Of a DNA stretch of 60,000 nucleotides, positions 27,701-37,197 are shown in pieces. The position numbers and the translations under genes were made by a program. The stretch spans positions 13,520,109 through 13,580,108 of the forward strand of contig NC_088325.1 in assembly GCF_910592395.1 (NCBI RefSeq), in the 5' to 3' direction. This stretch comes from Lineus longissimus (Eukaryota; Nemertea; Pilidiophora; Heteronemertea; Lineidae). Below the pieces are notes generated by a model. The model was not told the origin of the DNA. It saw nothing but the letters and a program-made list of their open reading frames with translations, and made no database searches. Within the stretch, counting starts at the first letter, position 1; each line of letters begins with the position of its first letter.

Positions 27701-30700
27701 CCATATTTCACGTCTAAATGATGTCCTAATGATGACAACATTATACTCATCGGGTAAAGCCATCTTTTGGAGTGTCTCCATGATTCTGTCAATTATCGTG
27801 ATCGAGAATGATTTGATGATGACGATCAGCTTGAAAAACTTTGACATATCATTTCCGATCATGCCCATCCATATTTTTCATCTAAAAATCCAGTGGTTGC
27901 AGCTACAAGGTACTCTGCAAGGGAAATGAGTTCAGATTCAAAACCACACCATATCGCCTGCATGATATACCATACAGTTCATTCAAAAGGTGGCGCTTCT
28001 TCATTTGAGCCTGTAACTACCCGAAGTGTCGTGCTCTAAAGTCTAACCTTCATCATAACATCACTAGACAACATATCAAGGTTGCCTTCTTTGATCTGTG
28101 GAGTGTAGGCGCCATCGCCTCTCATCACAATGCAGATCTTCTACTAGATGAGCTGCGTGGCTAATATCCTATGGGATTGGGAAGCAGAGACTTGCTATCA
28201 AAGAAATTAGCCACAAGCGAATTTTATGAAGAATTAGTATCGAATTAGGCCATCCAAAACTGAGTTGACTGGGTCTAGAAAGCTGTCTTGTATCAGCCAA
28301 GAACAAAAAGTGTCATCGCTAAACCAGTCGATCGACAAACAATACCCGAGAACAATGCACACCAGTGAGCGCTGTCAATATAGACAGTAATTCTATCACT
28401 GGCCACAGCCAGAAGGGACGCACAGGCTCGCCATAAAATGACAAATAATACAATAACAAGATAAGATGAAAGTCTATAAGAGCCATAGCTCGAGGATGCA
28501 ATGTTGATTATCAGGTAGCCGTAGGCTGGGATAGCCATTTCCTGATTTGGATGTCCAGGAAGGATGACCAGCAATTTGGAGAAAAAGCAATGAATATGGT
28601 CGCTGGAGATTGGGTGCTTATTCCATTGTGTCATAGATTAGTTATGAATGCAGGGAAACATCAATCCTGTTGGTACCATAGACTGGCTTACGCAGCAAAG
28701 ACAATAAATCAGTTGGGTTTGAACGTGATTTGACTGTGCAGGAGCTTGGCCGTTTCCTGATTCCAAGCCATATACGAGTAGCCAAAAGGGTAATCTGGAG
28801 ATGATGGGATCGCTGGGGTTTGATTGGAGAACCCAACCGGATACATGGCCACGGCGTTGGATATGATTTGAACCTCTCCGCAAGAGTGCCTTGCTGCCCC
28901 CCTCCCTGCAACCACCACCACAAGTGCAGTGGCTCCACTAGACCTCACCATAATTGGATCTTCAAGGATCCCACATCATTTTGGCGGGTCCTTCAATGTT
29001 TTGAAAGAATAGCATTCCACGACGTTACTCTTTATAGCTCACAAGGTCATTTGAATAAGATATTGATGACGTTTTAGTCACGTGACAGTCGGACATCGAC
29101 ACTTATTTCTACGCATTTGAGCTTGTTTCAAAGTCAATTATCTTTGACCCTGCATTGTTTTTAGCATGAATGATACCATAGAGTCAGAGAGAGAAATATT
29201 CAGAACAATTATGTAGAATTTCCAACACTCGGACATGTGCCAGATTGAATCTAACTGCCCCAGTTAGAAAGCCTGAATTCATTACGAAACCGCATGTTTG
29301 TCCGACATTGCCTGTAATTCAGCGATGGGGAAATAGAGGGCAGCAGCTGCAGTGACGTCATCTTCGCGGAATGCTATTACCAAAAGTTTCATTTCTTCAT
29401 TTTGAAGGGTAATAAAAGACACGTTTTGAGCGTTTACAGAAGCCCTGAGCGATGCTCTATTGGAATACGCCTTTAATCAAATCATGTCCATTCCTCTCCT
29501 CGTCTCCTTTCCGCCAACAGCAATCATCTTGCCAACATGGAAATCGAATTCTGGGTGTTCTGAGGACCGGTGTTAATCCAATTGGCTAACGATTGTCAGC
29601 GGGTCCATGATAATTGTACTTAGAGTTGAAAGTTTGGAGAATTCATTACGAGTTTGCTCTCTATCGATTCAGACATTGGGTAACTGGCTTATTTCAGACC
29701 TGTGTTTGACAGGTATTCATTTTCACCTGAATTTACATGAACTTGATGCTAACTAAGTCTAACGAACTACCTAACAAGAATTCAAGCATCAATCCTACCA
29801 TTTCAATTTTAAGCAGCGACACTTCAAGAGTTCAAGCAGCAACACTTCAAGAGTTCAAGCAGCACTCCTACAAGAATTCATGCAGCAATCCTACAAGAAT
29901 TCATGCAGCAATCCTACAAGAATTCATGCAGCAATCCTACAAGAATTCATGCAGCAATCCTACACGAGTTCATGCAGCAATCCTACAAGAGTTCAAGCAG
30001 CAATCCTACAAGAATTCATGCAGCAATCCTACAAGAATTCATGCAGCAACCCTACAAGAATTCATGCAGCAATCCCCTACAAGAATTCATGCAGCAATCC
30101 TACAAGAATTCATGCAGCAATCCTACAAGAATTCATGCAGCAATCCTACAAGAATTCATGCAGCAATCCTACAAGAATTCATGCAGCAACCCTACAAGAA
30201 TTCATGCAGCAATCCCCTACAAGAATTCATGCAGCAATCCTACAAGAATTCATGCAGCAATCCTACAAGAATTCATGCAGCAATCCTACAAGAATTCATG
30301 CAGCAATCCTACAAGAATTCATGCAGAAATCCTACAAGAATTCATGCAGCAATCCTACAAGAATTCATGCAGCAATCCTACAAGAATTCATGCAGCAATC
30401 CTACAAGAATTCATGCAGCAACCCTACAAGAATTCATGCAGCAATCCTACAAGAATTCATGCAGCAATCCTACAAGAATTCATGCAGCAATCCTACAAGA
30501 ATTCATGCAGCAATCCTACAAGAATTCATGCAGCAATCCTACAAGAATTCATGCAGCAATCCTACAAGAATTCATGCAGCAATCCTACAAGAATTCATGC
30601 AGCAATCCTACAAAAATTCGAAATACTCAACCAGACCAGAGTCTATTTGAAAGACTCTGACCAGACGAACGTCTAAGTTTCAAACCTAGTGAAGATACAA

Positions 30701-33700
30701 AATAATCGCCTTCCATTAAACGAAACTGCCAGCACACTGACACCTCACACAAGCTAGGAGTTCACAAGACCATTGAGCACTTTATAAAATCATGACATCT
30801 GAGATGTATCATGTCCCGGTTGATTATAAATGAAAGGGCTGAATGCTTTCCTTGCACGTGATAGAGTGACACTTTACAAGAGGTGGTGGAAGTCATCCGT
30901 TTCTCTACTAATGGACTTGCAGTTCAAGAAGTCTGTTCCTGAATGTATTTCAATGTTTATGGTGTTCGTTTTCATTTTATTCACCGGTGGCTCAGGAAAA
31001 TAGAAGAGCCTTTCAGAAGTCCTTTACCTAGGTAAACATATGAAAGGTATAGCCCCAAATCTTTAAAGTATCTTCATATACTGGATGTAAGAATGACATA
31101 GCATGCCATCCTCATACTGAACTTCCGGCGGTATTGCCTCCGTTACCTCCCCCCATACTAGACGCTCGGTGTCTGTAAAGTCTAATCCACGGACAGGGAC
31201 GGTCAGAGACGGTTCCACAAAGCTCAGCAATGTCAATACTTTGAGGGTCAAGATGGCCATTCTTGACAAGCATCAGATAACATTGGAAATCAGTATATGA
31301 CACGAAACAAGACCTCTTCTTCTTCTGTATCACTATGGAGACTCATCTATCCAGGTAGATTGATAGTTGGAAAGTTTATAACCTGATAACTCTGGATAAT
31401 ATTGACTTACATTTCATAAGCTTTCGGACTCAGCTGAGTCCTTGGTCACATGATCACTCGTGACGTCATCGGGCGTAGTGATTTCTTCTGTGTTTGGAAT
31501 TCTCGAGATGCGCGCTACACAGTCAGTCAGTTCTTGGTAACGAAGTAATGCAACTTCAGTTGAGAGGATAAGCTATCCTTCCCAAACAACAACTAACCAT
31601 TACAATAATGGAAGATATACTTATAAACACTTGACACAGAACTATCAAATTATCGGTAAGTTACAAAGCGTTCATGAGTACACAACGTCAACATTTCCAA
31701 CAATGTTGAAGAATGATGGCTTCCCGTGAATAAGACAACGACCACTTTATCTGGTAGATCGTCATTCACTCGAGAACGATGTGAGGAGCTCGAAACGTTG
31801 AGAACAATCTGAGTAGGACGAACATTTGGGACAGAGAAAACTCTCAGAGTCTAAATCCATACAATCAACTATATAATGTAACCAGCTCTGAAACACCAAT
31901 CAAACAGCTGAGAGGACAGCTTCAGTCAGGAAATCCATCCACTCCCAATGTTTTCACACATTCTATGTACCTAATGGTAAAAGCTACTTGGATATTGATC
32001 CAAAGCTGTTGGCTCCTGGAAAGCGTTAAGTGGTTGACTTCCGAATTGCCATCCTGCTACATTACGTGGCGGATGACAGAAATTCGCACTCCTCCTTTAA
32101 GTTGAGCCTTTAGTCTCAGTCATTCAACAGTTTCAAACTGACTGAAGAAAATGAGAACTAATCCATCTCTCGAGTAAATTTCCGCAGTAAAGTGGAGGAA
32201 TAATTTCCTCGTGTTAGCTTGACTTCCTCCAGAAGGAAGGTGGACTCAGTCAGATCAAGCAGTTGCTTATCGAGGATCATGTGGTTCTATATTTGGAGTA
32301 ATTACGACTTAATTCAACACCTTCAAGTGATATCCCCTTCAAACGACCCAAGGTCTCTTCGGGGCCCTTGAAGCCATGTCGTGTCAGTGTCGCTGGTGAC
32401 GGCTTGTTACTGGTCGAGAGTTGTTTTTAATTTAAATCTGACATTAGAATTGAGGTACCAGGATCTTGGTATTGGCTTTGACACAAACAAATACAGTAGT
32501 TAAGTTGAATTATTGCTCCAATCATGCCAATTTACTCACGTCACTTCAACTTTGATAGCAAATTTCAGAATACTTGTAAATAAGTTCAGGGGTTTAACAA
32601 CCAATTTGTATCAACTCGAAACAGGTGACTGTCACAGGCTTTATAACAGGCTGCAAGCAAGCAATCTCACAATTAGACATAAAACTAAGGTCGTCGTTCA
32701 GAAGAAAAAAACTGCATTTTTAAGAGGTATCGTCATTTTCATGTCTTCTCAAAAGACAAAGTTTTGCTCTCCATGACGAGCATTCTTCAGAAGAAAGTTC
32801 TCCGTCAAGAAAAGTTAGAAATCAGCAATGGCACACGAGCTCATAACCGCCAGGGTAGAAAGAGATTATTACTTTGATGGCGCTCCGAAACTGCTTCAGT
32901 GATGGTGGTTCATTGCCTAGCATTAGGGACATCCTTCCTCATCATTTGCTTTGTCAATAACAACAGGAGAACTTAAGGAACGGGTCCTCTCATCCCTAAA
33001 GCAAATGATCACATATAGCCGCTGTCAAAGACATCGGCAAATTTAGCAATTACGTCCTGAAGGAGCTGATGAGGAAAGAATGAAGGGCATTCTTTATCAT
33101 CTTTTGAAGTATGTTGAGTTAGTACTAGCTATTCAAGACAGAGCATTCTCTTTTATCTCCTTTTATGTTGAGTTAGTACTAGGTGTTTCAAAACGCATTT
33201 GACACTTTCGATTTATCTTAGTTTTGAAGAGGAATAGGGGAATTTTAGCCATGATGAGTGAGGGAAGACAGGAATAAGGGGGAATAAGGCATGTGTTTGT
33301 AGTATGTACAGTCATGTTTCTTGCTGTGTTCGATTGTGTTCGAGAAATCTTGCTGAACAAGCACCTTTTTGTTTTCTCTCGGATTTTACACCCGTTTTGA
33401 ACTCATTGACCCCCTTCCCCTAGAAAATCAAAGGGTGCACACGTCCGTAACTTCGTTTCTCTAAATTACTGTTTAGATAACCAGCTTTTGAATCTAATTT
33501 CCGTTCTTCGGGGTTTATCAAACCTGAAAAAGAAGACCGTCAAGATGTCCACCATTAATACATCGCTATTTGCAAAGAGATATTTCCCAATCGAATTGCA
33601 AGGCTCTCTTATTCATGGAATTATGAACACTGTTCATCATTCTTAGGACTTCCCAATAGCGATATGCTAATAATACTAGCTTAACTCCAGGACTTCTCTT

Positions 33701-35929
33701 TCAATCTCTCGCAATATCTCCTCAGGAAATGTAAAATACTTGTAGGTCTTCTCCAAGAAATATTGTTGGCTTGATCATGATTCTGTAATAAACCTACACG
33801 ACTTTGTTCATTCGGGTGTTATGATACTGTCAATTGCAAATTATGGGGCGGCATTTTTTTTCAAAGGCAGGACAGCCAAGAAATTGCTTTGATTGAGTTA
33901 GATGCATCCTGATTGGGTTCTTATCCAATATGTAGGTTCTTCAATCTGGTTAAGGTCGCCAATAGCTAAGATTCGAATTAACAGCCAGCCACGAGGAAGA
34001 CTGCTATGGAGAAAGAGACGCCTCATGCCATTCTATTCAATCACATTGTGGGTAATTCAATGAAAAAAGCCATCTTCAGGTGCAAAGTCCGGGTATTGGG
34101 TCTGGTTAGATTCAGCACCAAATCGATTCCCAGTACAAGCGTGACTAGCTTCGACGTACTGTGAGATGTGTGAGACCCCTATTGGCGACGTTGTGCAATT
34201 TTGTCTTGCCTACCTCGCGGCTGCCCTTTAAATGGATGAAACTGTAACACAATTTAATAAAATAACCGAATGTGTGGAGATTTTCATTCTCAGTGGATGC
34301 TTGTTCTGACGTTGAAGGGTTAAGAGTTGTCCAAAATATTGATAAGTACATGAATACATAAACAGTTACTAGCAATGTTGTTCATGACAATAATGATTAC
34401 CCCAGTATCTAATCACAATAACACAATTTAGAGGATTTATCCAATTTGAGTGAGAGAGCTGTCACGTCATGTTTGTATCGTCTGGACAACATGAAAGCTG
34501 TTCAGAGAGACTTTCGGCAGAAGTCAATAGGGCCTATTTAGTGGGTTCAGATTAGGTTTCGGAAACGCATTCAAAACCCCTCTTGCTTGCTAAAAAAGCC
34601 TTGTAGGATTTCAAAAGCTCAAATACTTTCATTTTTAAGAGGTTGGGGACTGACAATTGCCCTACACAGACTCTGTATGTCCTCACAGTGGGCAAATCGA
34701 ATGGAATTGACTAATTTGGGACCAAAAAGGGAAACTGTCCTGGTACAGAGGTGTCTACCACTAATGGAGGTTCCAGAATCATATGATTTCTATCGCAATA
34801 TCACTAATGCAATGAAAAATATTCTCATCAAATTGCGCTCTGCGTGCTTTTTATAACACAAACTGCAGATGAATCCTCCGCTATTATTTGTCTCAGGGAA
34901 ACATTATCGCGGATGCTTTTTTCAGAAACTGCTCGGAATCTCTCATACAAATCATCGCTGGACGACCATCTTGACACTGCTGAGTAATAAGACAAAATGT
35001 GCAATATTAATCAGTCACTTTTTTTACGACGGGAGGCAATATCCAGGACAAAAACCCAGTCTTAAAGGGGACTATAAGCAGGAGATAGGGGGTCAGATTG
35101 CTTTGTCTCCATGTGAATTAACTGGGTTGTGTTTCATTGAGTGATCAATAAAAATTTATCTTCCTGGTGCAAGCTTGAACAGAAAAAGAAAAGTGATTAC
35201 CGGTTATTATCCAGAGGTTCTGAAAAACTTCGTGGAAAGACGGTGAACTCAAGGCGTCAGTGACTGAATCAAAATGGTAGTCCTGGGAATGGAAGAAAGC
35301 AAACTTCTCAACAAGAGCTTGTAACACCATGGACTACTTTGTCAAATTTTCAAAAATTTATTGTACTGGAACTTCCATTCCAGAGGACTAACATTTCTGT
35401 CACACTTTGTGAACATTACGAAGTACGTGGGATAGCAGTCCTAGGAATTACTGTCCTAGTGAAAAGTTTGGGGGTTACTTACAATCCAGCAGACCAACGT
35501 TCTTTTCTGTATAAGAGCCAATCAAAAAGCTATTGTAGTAAGACTTCCATTCTTTGGACTAACATCTCTGCCACACTAAGATAGATAAAGCCTTACCTCC
35601 AACATGTAATCGTTGATATTCCACGTCCGCACAGATACAGGGTCATCAGTTTTCGGCAGAGTAAAGAGCACAACCACTATCTGTCTCTTCTTGATAATCC
35701 TCTCAAAAATGTCTAAAGATCCGAACTGAAAAACCCGCGTAACCCCATCGTACTTAGGGAAGCGAATCCCTTCCGAGCCGCGGCTTAGCCCATCATCAGA
35801 GAAAGCGTTAGAGACAGTGTATTCCATAGATGATAAAAGGAGAAATATTCCATAGAATACCCCAGTGATGGTGTTGATTTGAAGCTGTGAAGACGCCCTA
35901 GGGGTCTGTTGCAGTGATTCACTTCTCAT
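3597..35929 (-). CDS. Calsequestrin-like gene, copy A (nine exons, complete)
   Basis: I joined nine minus-strand exons by GT/AG borders and phase: 35929-35597, 21111-20926, 18177-18072, 14546-14473, 14379-14293, 6430-6338, 5017-4862, 4198-4124, 3752-3597. They predict 421 residues, close to the usual ~400 of calsequestrin, a sarco/endoplasmic-reticulum lumenal calcium-binding protein that polymerises and works with the ryanodine-receptor complex. The order matches the family: signal peptide, PKYDGV N-terminus, three thioredoxin-like domains (roughly residues 58-175, 176-293, 294-405), SIVWIDP motif, GLVNITD with a conserved glycosylation sequon, and a C-terminal helix (LLQKWLDDIEEG). Oddities: no Asp-rich tail, no CxxC, and near-neutral charge over residues 112-421 (37 acidic, 38 basic). 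It could therefore be a non-buffering structural or regulatory relative. It converges with the zinc-finger gene and lies about 1.8 kb downstream of copy B in the same orientation. Confidence 0.9.
3778..3895 (-). mobile_element. Retroelement-like 3' end with GAA-rich tail, copy 1
   Basis: On the minus strand it reads CCAATAAACCCA... then GGCACGTAAAACTGC, CGCCTTGGAGGACGAATATT, CCAAGTGCAGAGC and a GAAGAGGAAGAAA tail. Copies 2 (27385) and 3 (56875) share the same order of words. It sits in copy A intron 8, and its tail runs up to the exon 9 acceptor region. SINE or LINE 3' end cannot be told apart here. Confidence 0.55.
4124..4198 (-). CDS. Copy A exon 8: domain III, VNITD strand
   Basis: Residues 346-370 between acceptor TTTCAG and donor GAT|GTAAGT. 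EYWQRTYGIDVLQSSIGLVN aligns with [20 protein letters not shown]. The Asn-Ile-Thr sequon occupies the place of the known calsequestrin glycosylation site. Confidence 0.95.
4862..5017 (-). CDS. Copy A exon 7: core of domain III
   Basis: Residues 294-345 between acceptor ATTCTAG and donor ACG|GTAGGT. HLIIAF, FFTLLKKLARANGENENIS and IVWIDP are the clearest calsequestrin signatures in the window (compare HIVAFAE, FLEILKAVARDNTDNPDLS and IVWIDP). Confidence 0.95.
5545..5655. repeat. Left arm of an inverted repeat pair
   Basis: The reverse of this arm contains GATGCAATCCAATGATGCAA and CTTAGCGTCCAGCGTCC, matching the direct sequence at 6220-6325. Arm length is about 105 bp with scattered differences. 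Both arms lie in copy A intron 6 between exons 6 and 7. Confidence 0.8.
6220..6325. repeat. Right arm of an inverted repeat pair
   Basis: GTGCAATCCAATGATGCAAA and CTTAGCGTCCAGCATCC mirror the arm at 5545-5655. The pair encloses about 560 bp. It ends about 13 bp before the exon 6 donor, so a pre-mRNA hairpin could form next to that splice site. Confidence 0.8.
6338..6430 (-). CDS. Copy A exon 6: end of domain II
   Basis: Residues 263-293 from acceptor TTGTAG to donor TGG|GTATGT. SEIINFISANRRPILKRL matches the EEEIVNFVEEHRRSTLRKL helix of calsequestrins, and the exon ends at the conserved Trp of the YETW-like motif. Confidence 0.92.
6511..6886 (-). mobile_element. MITE family 1, copy 1 (copy A intron 5)
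   Basis: Ends AATAGCATCCCGCGAAG and CTTCGCGGAATGCTATT are inverted repeats of 17 bp. The interior holds TATTTATAGC, GTCACGTGAC (E-box), AGCAGCTGCAG and TGACGTCA (CRE-like) words. Orientation is opposite to copies 2, 4 and 5. It ends 80 bp from copy A exon 6. No transposase. Confidence 0.88.
7000..14290. other. Copy A intron 5, main part
   Basis: About 7 kb without recognised exons. It contains the diverged tandem repeat at 10590-11065 and a looser internal duplication of TTCATCAGGAGA(G/A)CT and GTCGAAGAAATA words (about 12545-12605 and 12828-12885). Nothing else was identified. Confidence 0.6.
10590..11065. repeat. Diverged tandem duplication, period about 210-225 bp
   Basis: AATTAATCAGTGGT(G/A)T followed by GAGGACTC, ATCGTGTAAGATA / ATCATGTAAGATA and GCTAGAATATTT recur at about 10598 and 10806; a third start (AATTAATCACTCGTCTTAGGA) occurs near 11030. 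Copy A intron 5. Confidence 0.75.
14293..14379 (-). CDS. Copy A exon 5: domain II strands
   Basis: Residues 234-262 between acceptor CTTCAG and donor GTAAGT, only 93 bp from exon 4. IARQLKLKTFGTIHFYKPYE aligns with VAKKLTLKLNEIDFYEPF-type sequence. It is strongly basic (5 basic, 1 acidic), unlike the family norm. Confidence 0.92.
14473..14546 (-). CDS. Copy A exon 4: domain II helix and strand
   Basis: Residues 209-233 (74 bp). It begins by completing the split Gly codon and ends AAG|GTGAGA. The motif YKALEETAKNFQPNIPFYAV matches [20 protein letters not shown] of vertebrate calsequestrin. Confidence 0.93.
15851..16260 (+). mobile_element. 5'-truncated LINE with target-site duplication
   Basis: An open frame (to 16232) encodes the end of a non-LTR retrotransposon polyprotein: RLRTGHNRLKHYLF, then CICNQEPMTAEHILGRC, a zinc-binding Cys-Cys-His-Cys pattern found at the C-terminus of RNase-H-bearing LINE ORF2 proteins. 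After the stop comes a short UTR and a GAAAGAAGAAGAAGAA tail. The insertion is flanked by AGTGATTCTCA at 15840-15850 and again at 16260-16270, an 11-bp duplication marking a target-primed insertion. The reverse transcriptase part is missing. It lies in copy A intron 3's neighbour sequence between exons 3 and 4, antisense to the host gene. The intact short frame suggests a fairly recent event. Confidence 0.85.
16943..16963. repeat. Microsatellite (GAA)n, possible retroelement tail
   Basis: AGAAGAAGAAGAAGAAGAA; it resembles the tail of the LINE ending at 16260 and may mark another 3' end, but no coding relic was found before it. Confidence 0.6.
18072..18177 (-). CDS. Copy A exon 3: start of domain II
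   Basis: Residues 174-208 plus the first base of codon 209, from acceptor CACAG to donor GTAAGT. KVIGYFQEKN matches the K-L-I-G-Y-F strand of calsequestrin domain II. A decayed copy of this exon lies just upstream in the gene at 18262-18324. Confidence 0.92.
18262..18324 (-). pseudogene. Decayed duplicate of copy A exon 3
   Basis: Minus-strand sequence reads CAG followed by TTGTTTTGTAAGCCG..., close to the exon 3 start TTGTTCGGTAAGCCT..., then CTTGAAA and GTTTCATAACGC, where the true exon has CTTGAAA and GATAACGCC. The frame ends in a stop (LFCKPSQFLKTRNVS*). The neighbouring GGGCTGGTG word also repeats (about 18230 and 18386), so a local tandem duplication of about 155 bp copied part of the exon, which then decayed. 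Confidence 0.7.
18931..19292 (+). mobile_element. MITE family 1, copy 2 (copy A intron 2)
   Basis: AATAGCATTCCGCGAAG at the left and CTTCGCGGAATGCTATT at the right, with interior colinear to the other copies. It has GAGGTCAC in place of the GACGTCAC word and a short deletion near 18985 that removes the GCTGAATTACAG segment. GTTAAC words flank both sides but not at equal distance, so the target duplication is unclear. Confidence 0.88.
20926..21111 (-). CDS. Copy A exon 2: rest of thioredoxin-like domain I
   Basis: Residues 112-173 between acceptor TTTCTAG and donor GTGAGT, phase 0 at both ends. The motifs AQVM, IGYVDI and IHVYRGG correspond to AQVL, FGLVDS and YVFKGD in classical calsequestrin. 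The basic run YRGGRRLVFYGHR replaces the acidic DEVIEYDGE of the classical protein. Confidence 0.92.
23197..23315. repeat. Degenerate short tandem repeat (TGTCCCTTTAATGGGAATCCATCAA)
   Basis: Four imperfect units of about 25-38 bp based on GTCCCTTTAATGGGAAT and TATCAA/CATCAA. Copy A intron 1. Confidence 0.8.
23395..23945. other. Intron 1 block of copy A shared with copy B
   Basis: AAATATAACTTGATGGCCG (23448) and a second partial copy (TGATGGCCGCTGAGGGTG, 23743) followed by CTCCATCGAGTCTTGC, AATCAGTAAATGG, CATTTAATTGTTCGAG and CAGCGCTTCGTTAAATAC. The same order occurs once in copy B intron 1 at 52325-52560. No frame is conserved, so this is non-coding ancestry of the gene duplication, possibly regulatory. 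Confidence 0.75.
24857..24927. repeat. Short tandem repeat, 22-bp unit (AATAACGCCAA/T)
   Basis: Alternating AATAACGCCA-A and AATAACGCCA-T half units, about six in all, in copy A intron 1. Confidence 0.85.
26096..26190. repeat. Degenerate tandem repeat, about 20 bp (GGAGCGAAACGAC)
   Basis: Four units around GGAGCGAAAC with ACGATTT/TCGATTT spacers, in copy A intron 1. A longer two-unit repeat of about 80 bp (CTTCAAATTTG(T/A)GGATAGAC) precedes it from about 25925. Confidence 0.75.
27385..27470 (+). mobile_element. Retroelement-like 3' end, copy 2
   Basis: GCCTTCGAGGATGAATACTC, CCGGAGAA and CACCAAGTGCATAGCGAA followed by a GACGACGAAGAAGAAG tail. It is a shorter (5'-truncated) relative of the copy at 3778 (minus), inside copy A intron 1. 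Confidence 0.55.
29008..29378 (-). mobile_element. MITE family 1, copy 3 (copy A intron 1)
   Basis: Same orientation as copy 1. The left inverted repeat is degraded (AATAGCATTCCACGACG) and the right one is intact (TTCGCGGAATGCTATT). The TATA-like word near the left end is altered (CTTTATAGC). Confidence 0.88.
29774..30620. repeat. Minisatellite, 23 bp x about 32
   Basis: The unit TACAAGAATTCATGCAGCAATCC is near-perfect from about 29868 to 30612, with degenerate units (TTCAAGAGTTCAAGCAGCAACAC) before it. Each unit carries an EcoRI site. A 25-bp variant (AATCCCCTAC) recurs 140 bp apart (30064 and 30204), showing a six-unit higher-order block. The unit has no stop in any forward frame and 23 is not a multiple of 3, so three overlapping frames of 256-307 codons stay open; these are not gene evidence. 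Sits in copy A intron 1. Confidence 0.97.
35597..35929 (-). CDS. Copy A exon 1: signal peptide and N-terminus
   Basis: Residues 1-111. The ATG at 35929 has A at -3. A hydrophobic run (about residues 22-36, GVFYGIFLLLSS) suggests a signal peptide, possibly cut after SNA near residue 42; the n-region is unusually long. The mature part has the family N-terminus FPKYDGVTRVFQF followed by a beta strand (IVVVLFTLPK) equivalent to the LALLYHEP strand of vertebrate calsequestrins. The donor is GAG|GTAAGG, phase 0. Confidence 0.82.
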
Positions 35930-36003
35930 TTTGCGCAGATTTGAGATATTGGCGAAGATTCGGCACGATATGCTTTATCCGACATCGCATCATCTTGCTT
36001 GCC

Positions 36004-36011
36004 ATTTTATA
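36004..36011 (-). promoter_or_regulatory. TATA box for copy A
   Basis: On the minus strand the sequence reads TATAAAAT, ending about 75 bases before the ATG at 35929. That places a start site near 35975 with a short leader and supports exon 1 being the true first exon. The role is inferred from position only. Confidence 0.45.
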
Positions 36012-37078
36012 CTTGAGCGCATGGTTGGACCAGTGCTGTCGCCTGATTTCGCGCCATGGAACTAAGCATTGTCTGCAAGCTGTCCGTCAAATTTATTGGG
36101 GAGCTTCTCCGAAGTCGAGAATGGGTCTCCCTTGCGGTTCCTGGTTGTGAAGTGCTTCGTGGGAGATACTTCGTATTGTCCACGTTCTCTCTATGAGATA
36201 GGACACTTGTTGAATGGTCATATTCAGATATTGGGCAATCGCTGTCTGGGGCAGACAGTGCTACGAGAGCTACATTTGTGCTACTTCGAGCTACTTGTAA
36301 TTGACCTGGTTCGCCAACTAGCTACACTCCGGGTAGCAGCCAAGTAGGGCACTGGGTATCCAAGTTGGGTACTTGAGATTCAAGTGGGACATATGGAATG
36401 GTCAGGCATGGCAATAGCTATCTCAGGGATTCTGGTCGTGAATCACGACTTGGGAGTGTACATGGGATCTCCCAATAGGAACACATCATCATGACATACA
36501 TCGAAGGACTCATACTTTTAACGTTTCCTGGGCTGAGTCATAATCTCAGCTCTGACGTCAATGTGAAAGTAAACAAGATTTGTACAAATTATCACCAACT
36601 TTATTCAAAACCTCTGGAACATACAAAAATAGTAACTATTTACAGCTTTATTAGAAACATAGCAACGGTAACAATGTTAACAGGTCATTTTCTAATTCAA
36701 AGAATATCATGAGAGGATTATGAGTGCAAACTCGGCAAGAGCTCAGTGCTACACATGACATCCTTCATAGAATCTATGATCAAGGAGGATAGTATTAGTC
36801 ACATTAGATTCAATGATGGCCTATACAGAGTCTACGACAGCAAATTTACATCATCGAATCTGTAAGCTTCCTACGCTCCCCAACCCCAAATTTACCATCA
36901 AATTGCTATGGCTTGAGACAGCTGCCAAATAGATTTGATTTGGACCATAATTTTGAAGAAAAAAAAGAGAATCTGAGGCTCCTAAAAAATACATCGAAAA
37001 AGGTTTGGAGCATACAAAGTGTCAAAGGAAAACTGTACGGGAAGGACCGGTTGCCGCAGAATATTTAAAACAACAGAC

Positions 37079-37197
37079 TTAAAGGGGACTATGGTCACCA
37101 GATGTGAATAGACTTGACAGACAGTAAGATGGCAGGCTAGTAGGCCACTTTGTATTCAATCTGGCCCATCTGGCTCCAGCCTGTAGTCTCCCTTTAA
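37079..37197. mobile_element. 119-bp TTAA-bounded hairpin element
   Basis: Begins TTAAAGGGGACTATGG and ends CTGTAGTCTCCCTTTAA, with TTAA at each border. Similar ends occur singly at 13956, 14976-14997, 20441-20460 and 35061, so this is a dispersed short-element family. The TTAA borders resemble piggyBac-type target sites. It lies between copies A and B. Confidence 0.65.

Larger units (their letters stand above)
21112..35596. other. Copy A intron 1 (14.5 kb)
   Basis: Contains the block shared with copy B, several tandem repeats, one retroelement-like 3' end, MITE copy 3 and the 23-bp minisatellite. A two-unit repeat (ACTTCCATTC...GGACTAACAT(T/C)TCTG) lies at about 35360-35580. From about 30700 to 35300 no exon, RNA gene or clear repeat was recognised. 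Confidence 0.6.

Noticed and set aside
29868-30612. CRISPR-like array
   Set aside because: Units are contiguous with no unique spacers, and the context is a eukaryotic intron.
29737-30676. Three long overlapping + frames across the 23-bp minisatellite
   Set aside because: Open only because the repeat unit lacks stops; no domain, no splice or start evidence.
35145-35330. Minus-strand frame with an AG...GT-bordered stretch downstream of exon 1
   Set aside because: Exon 1 joins exon 2 in phase and in family alignment without it; likely chance.
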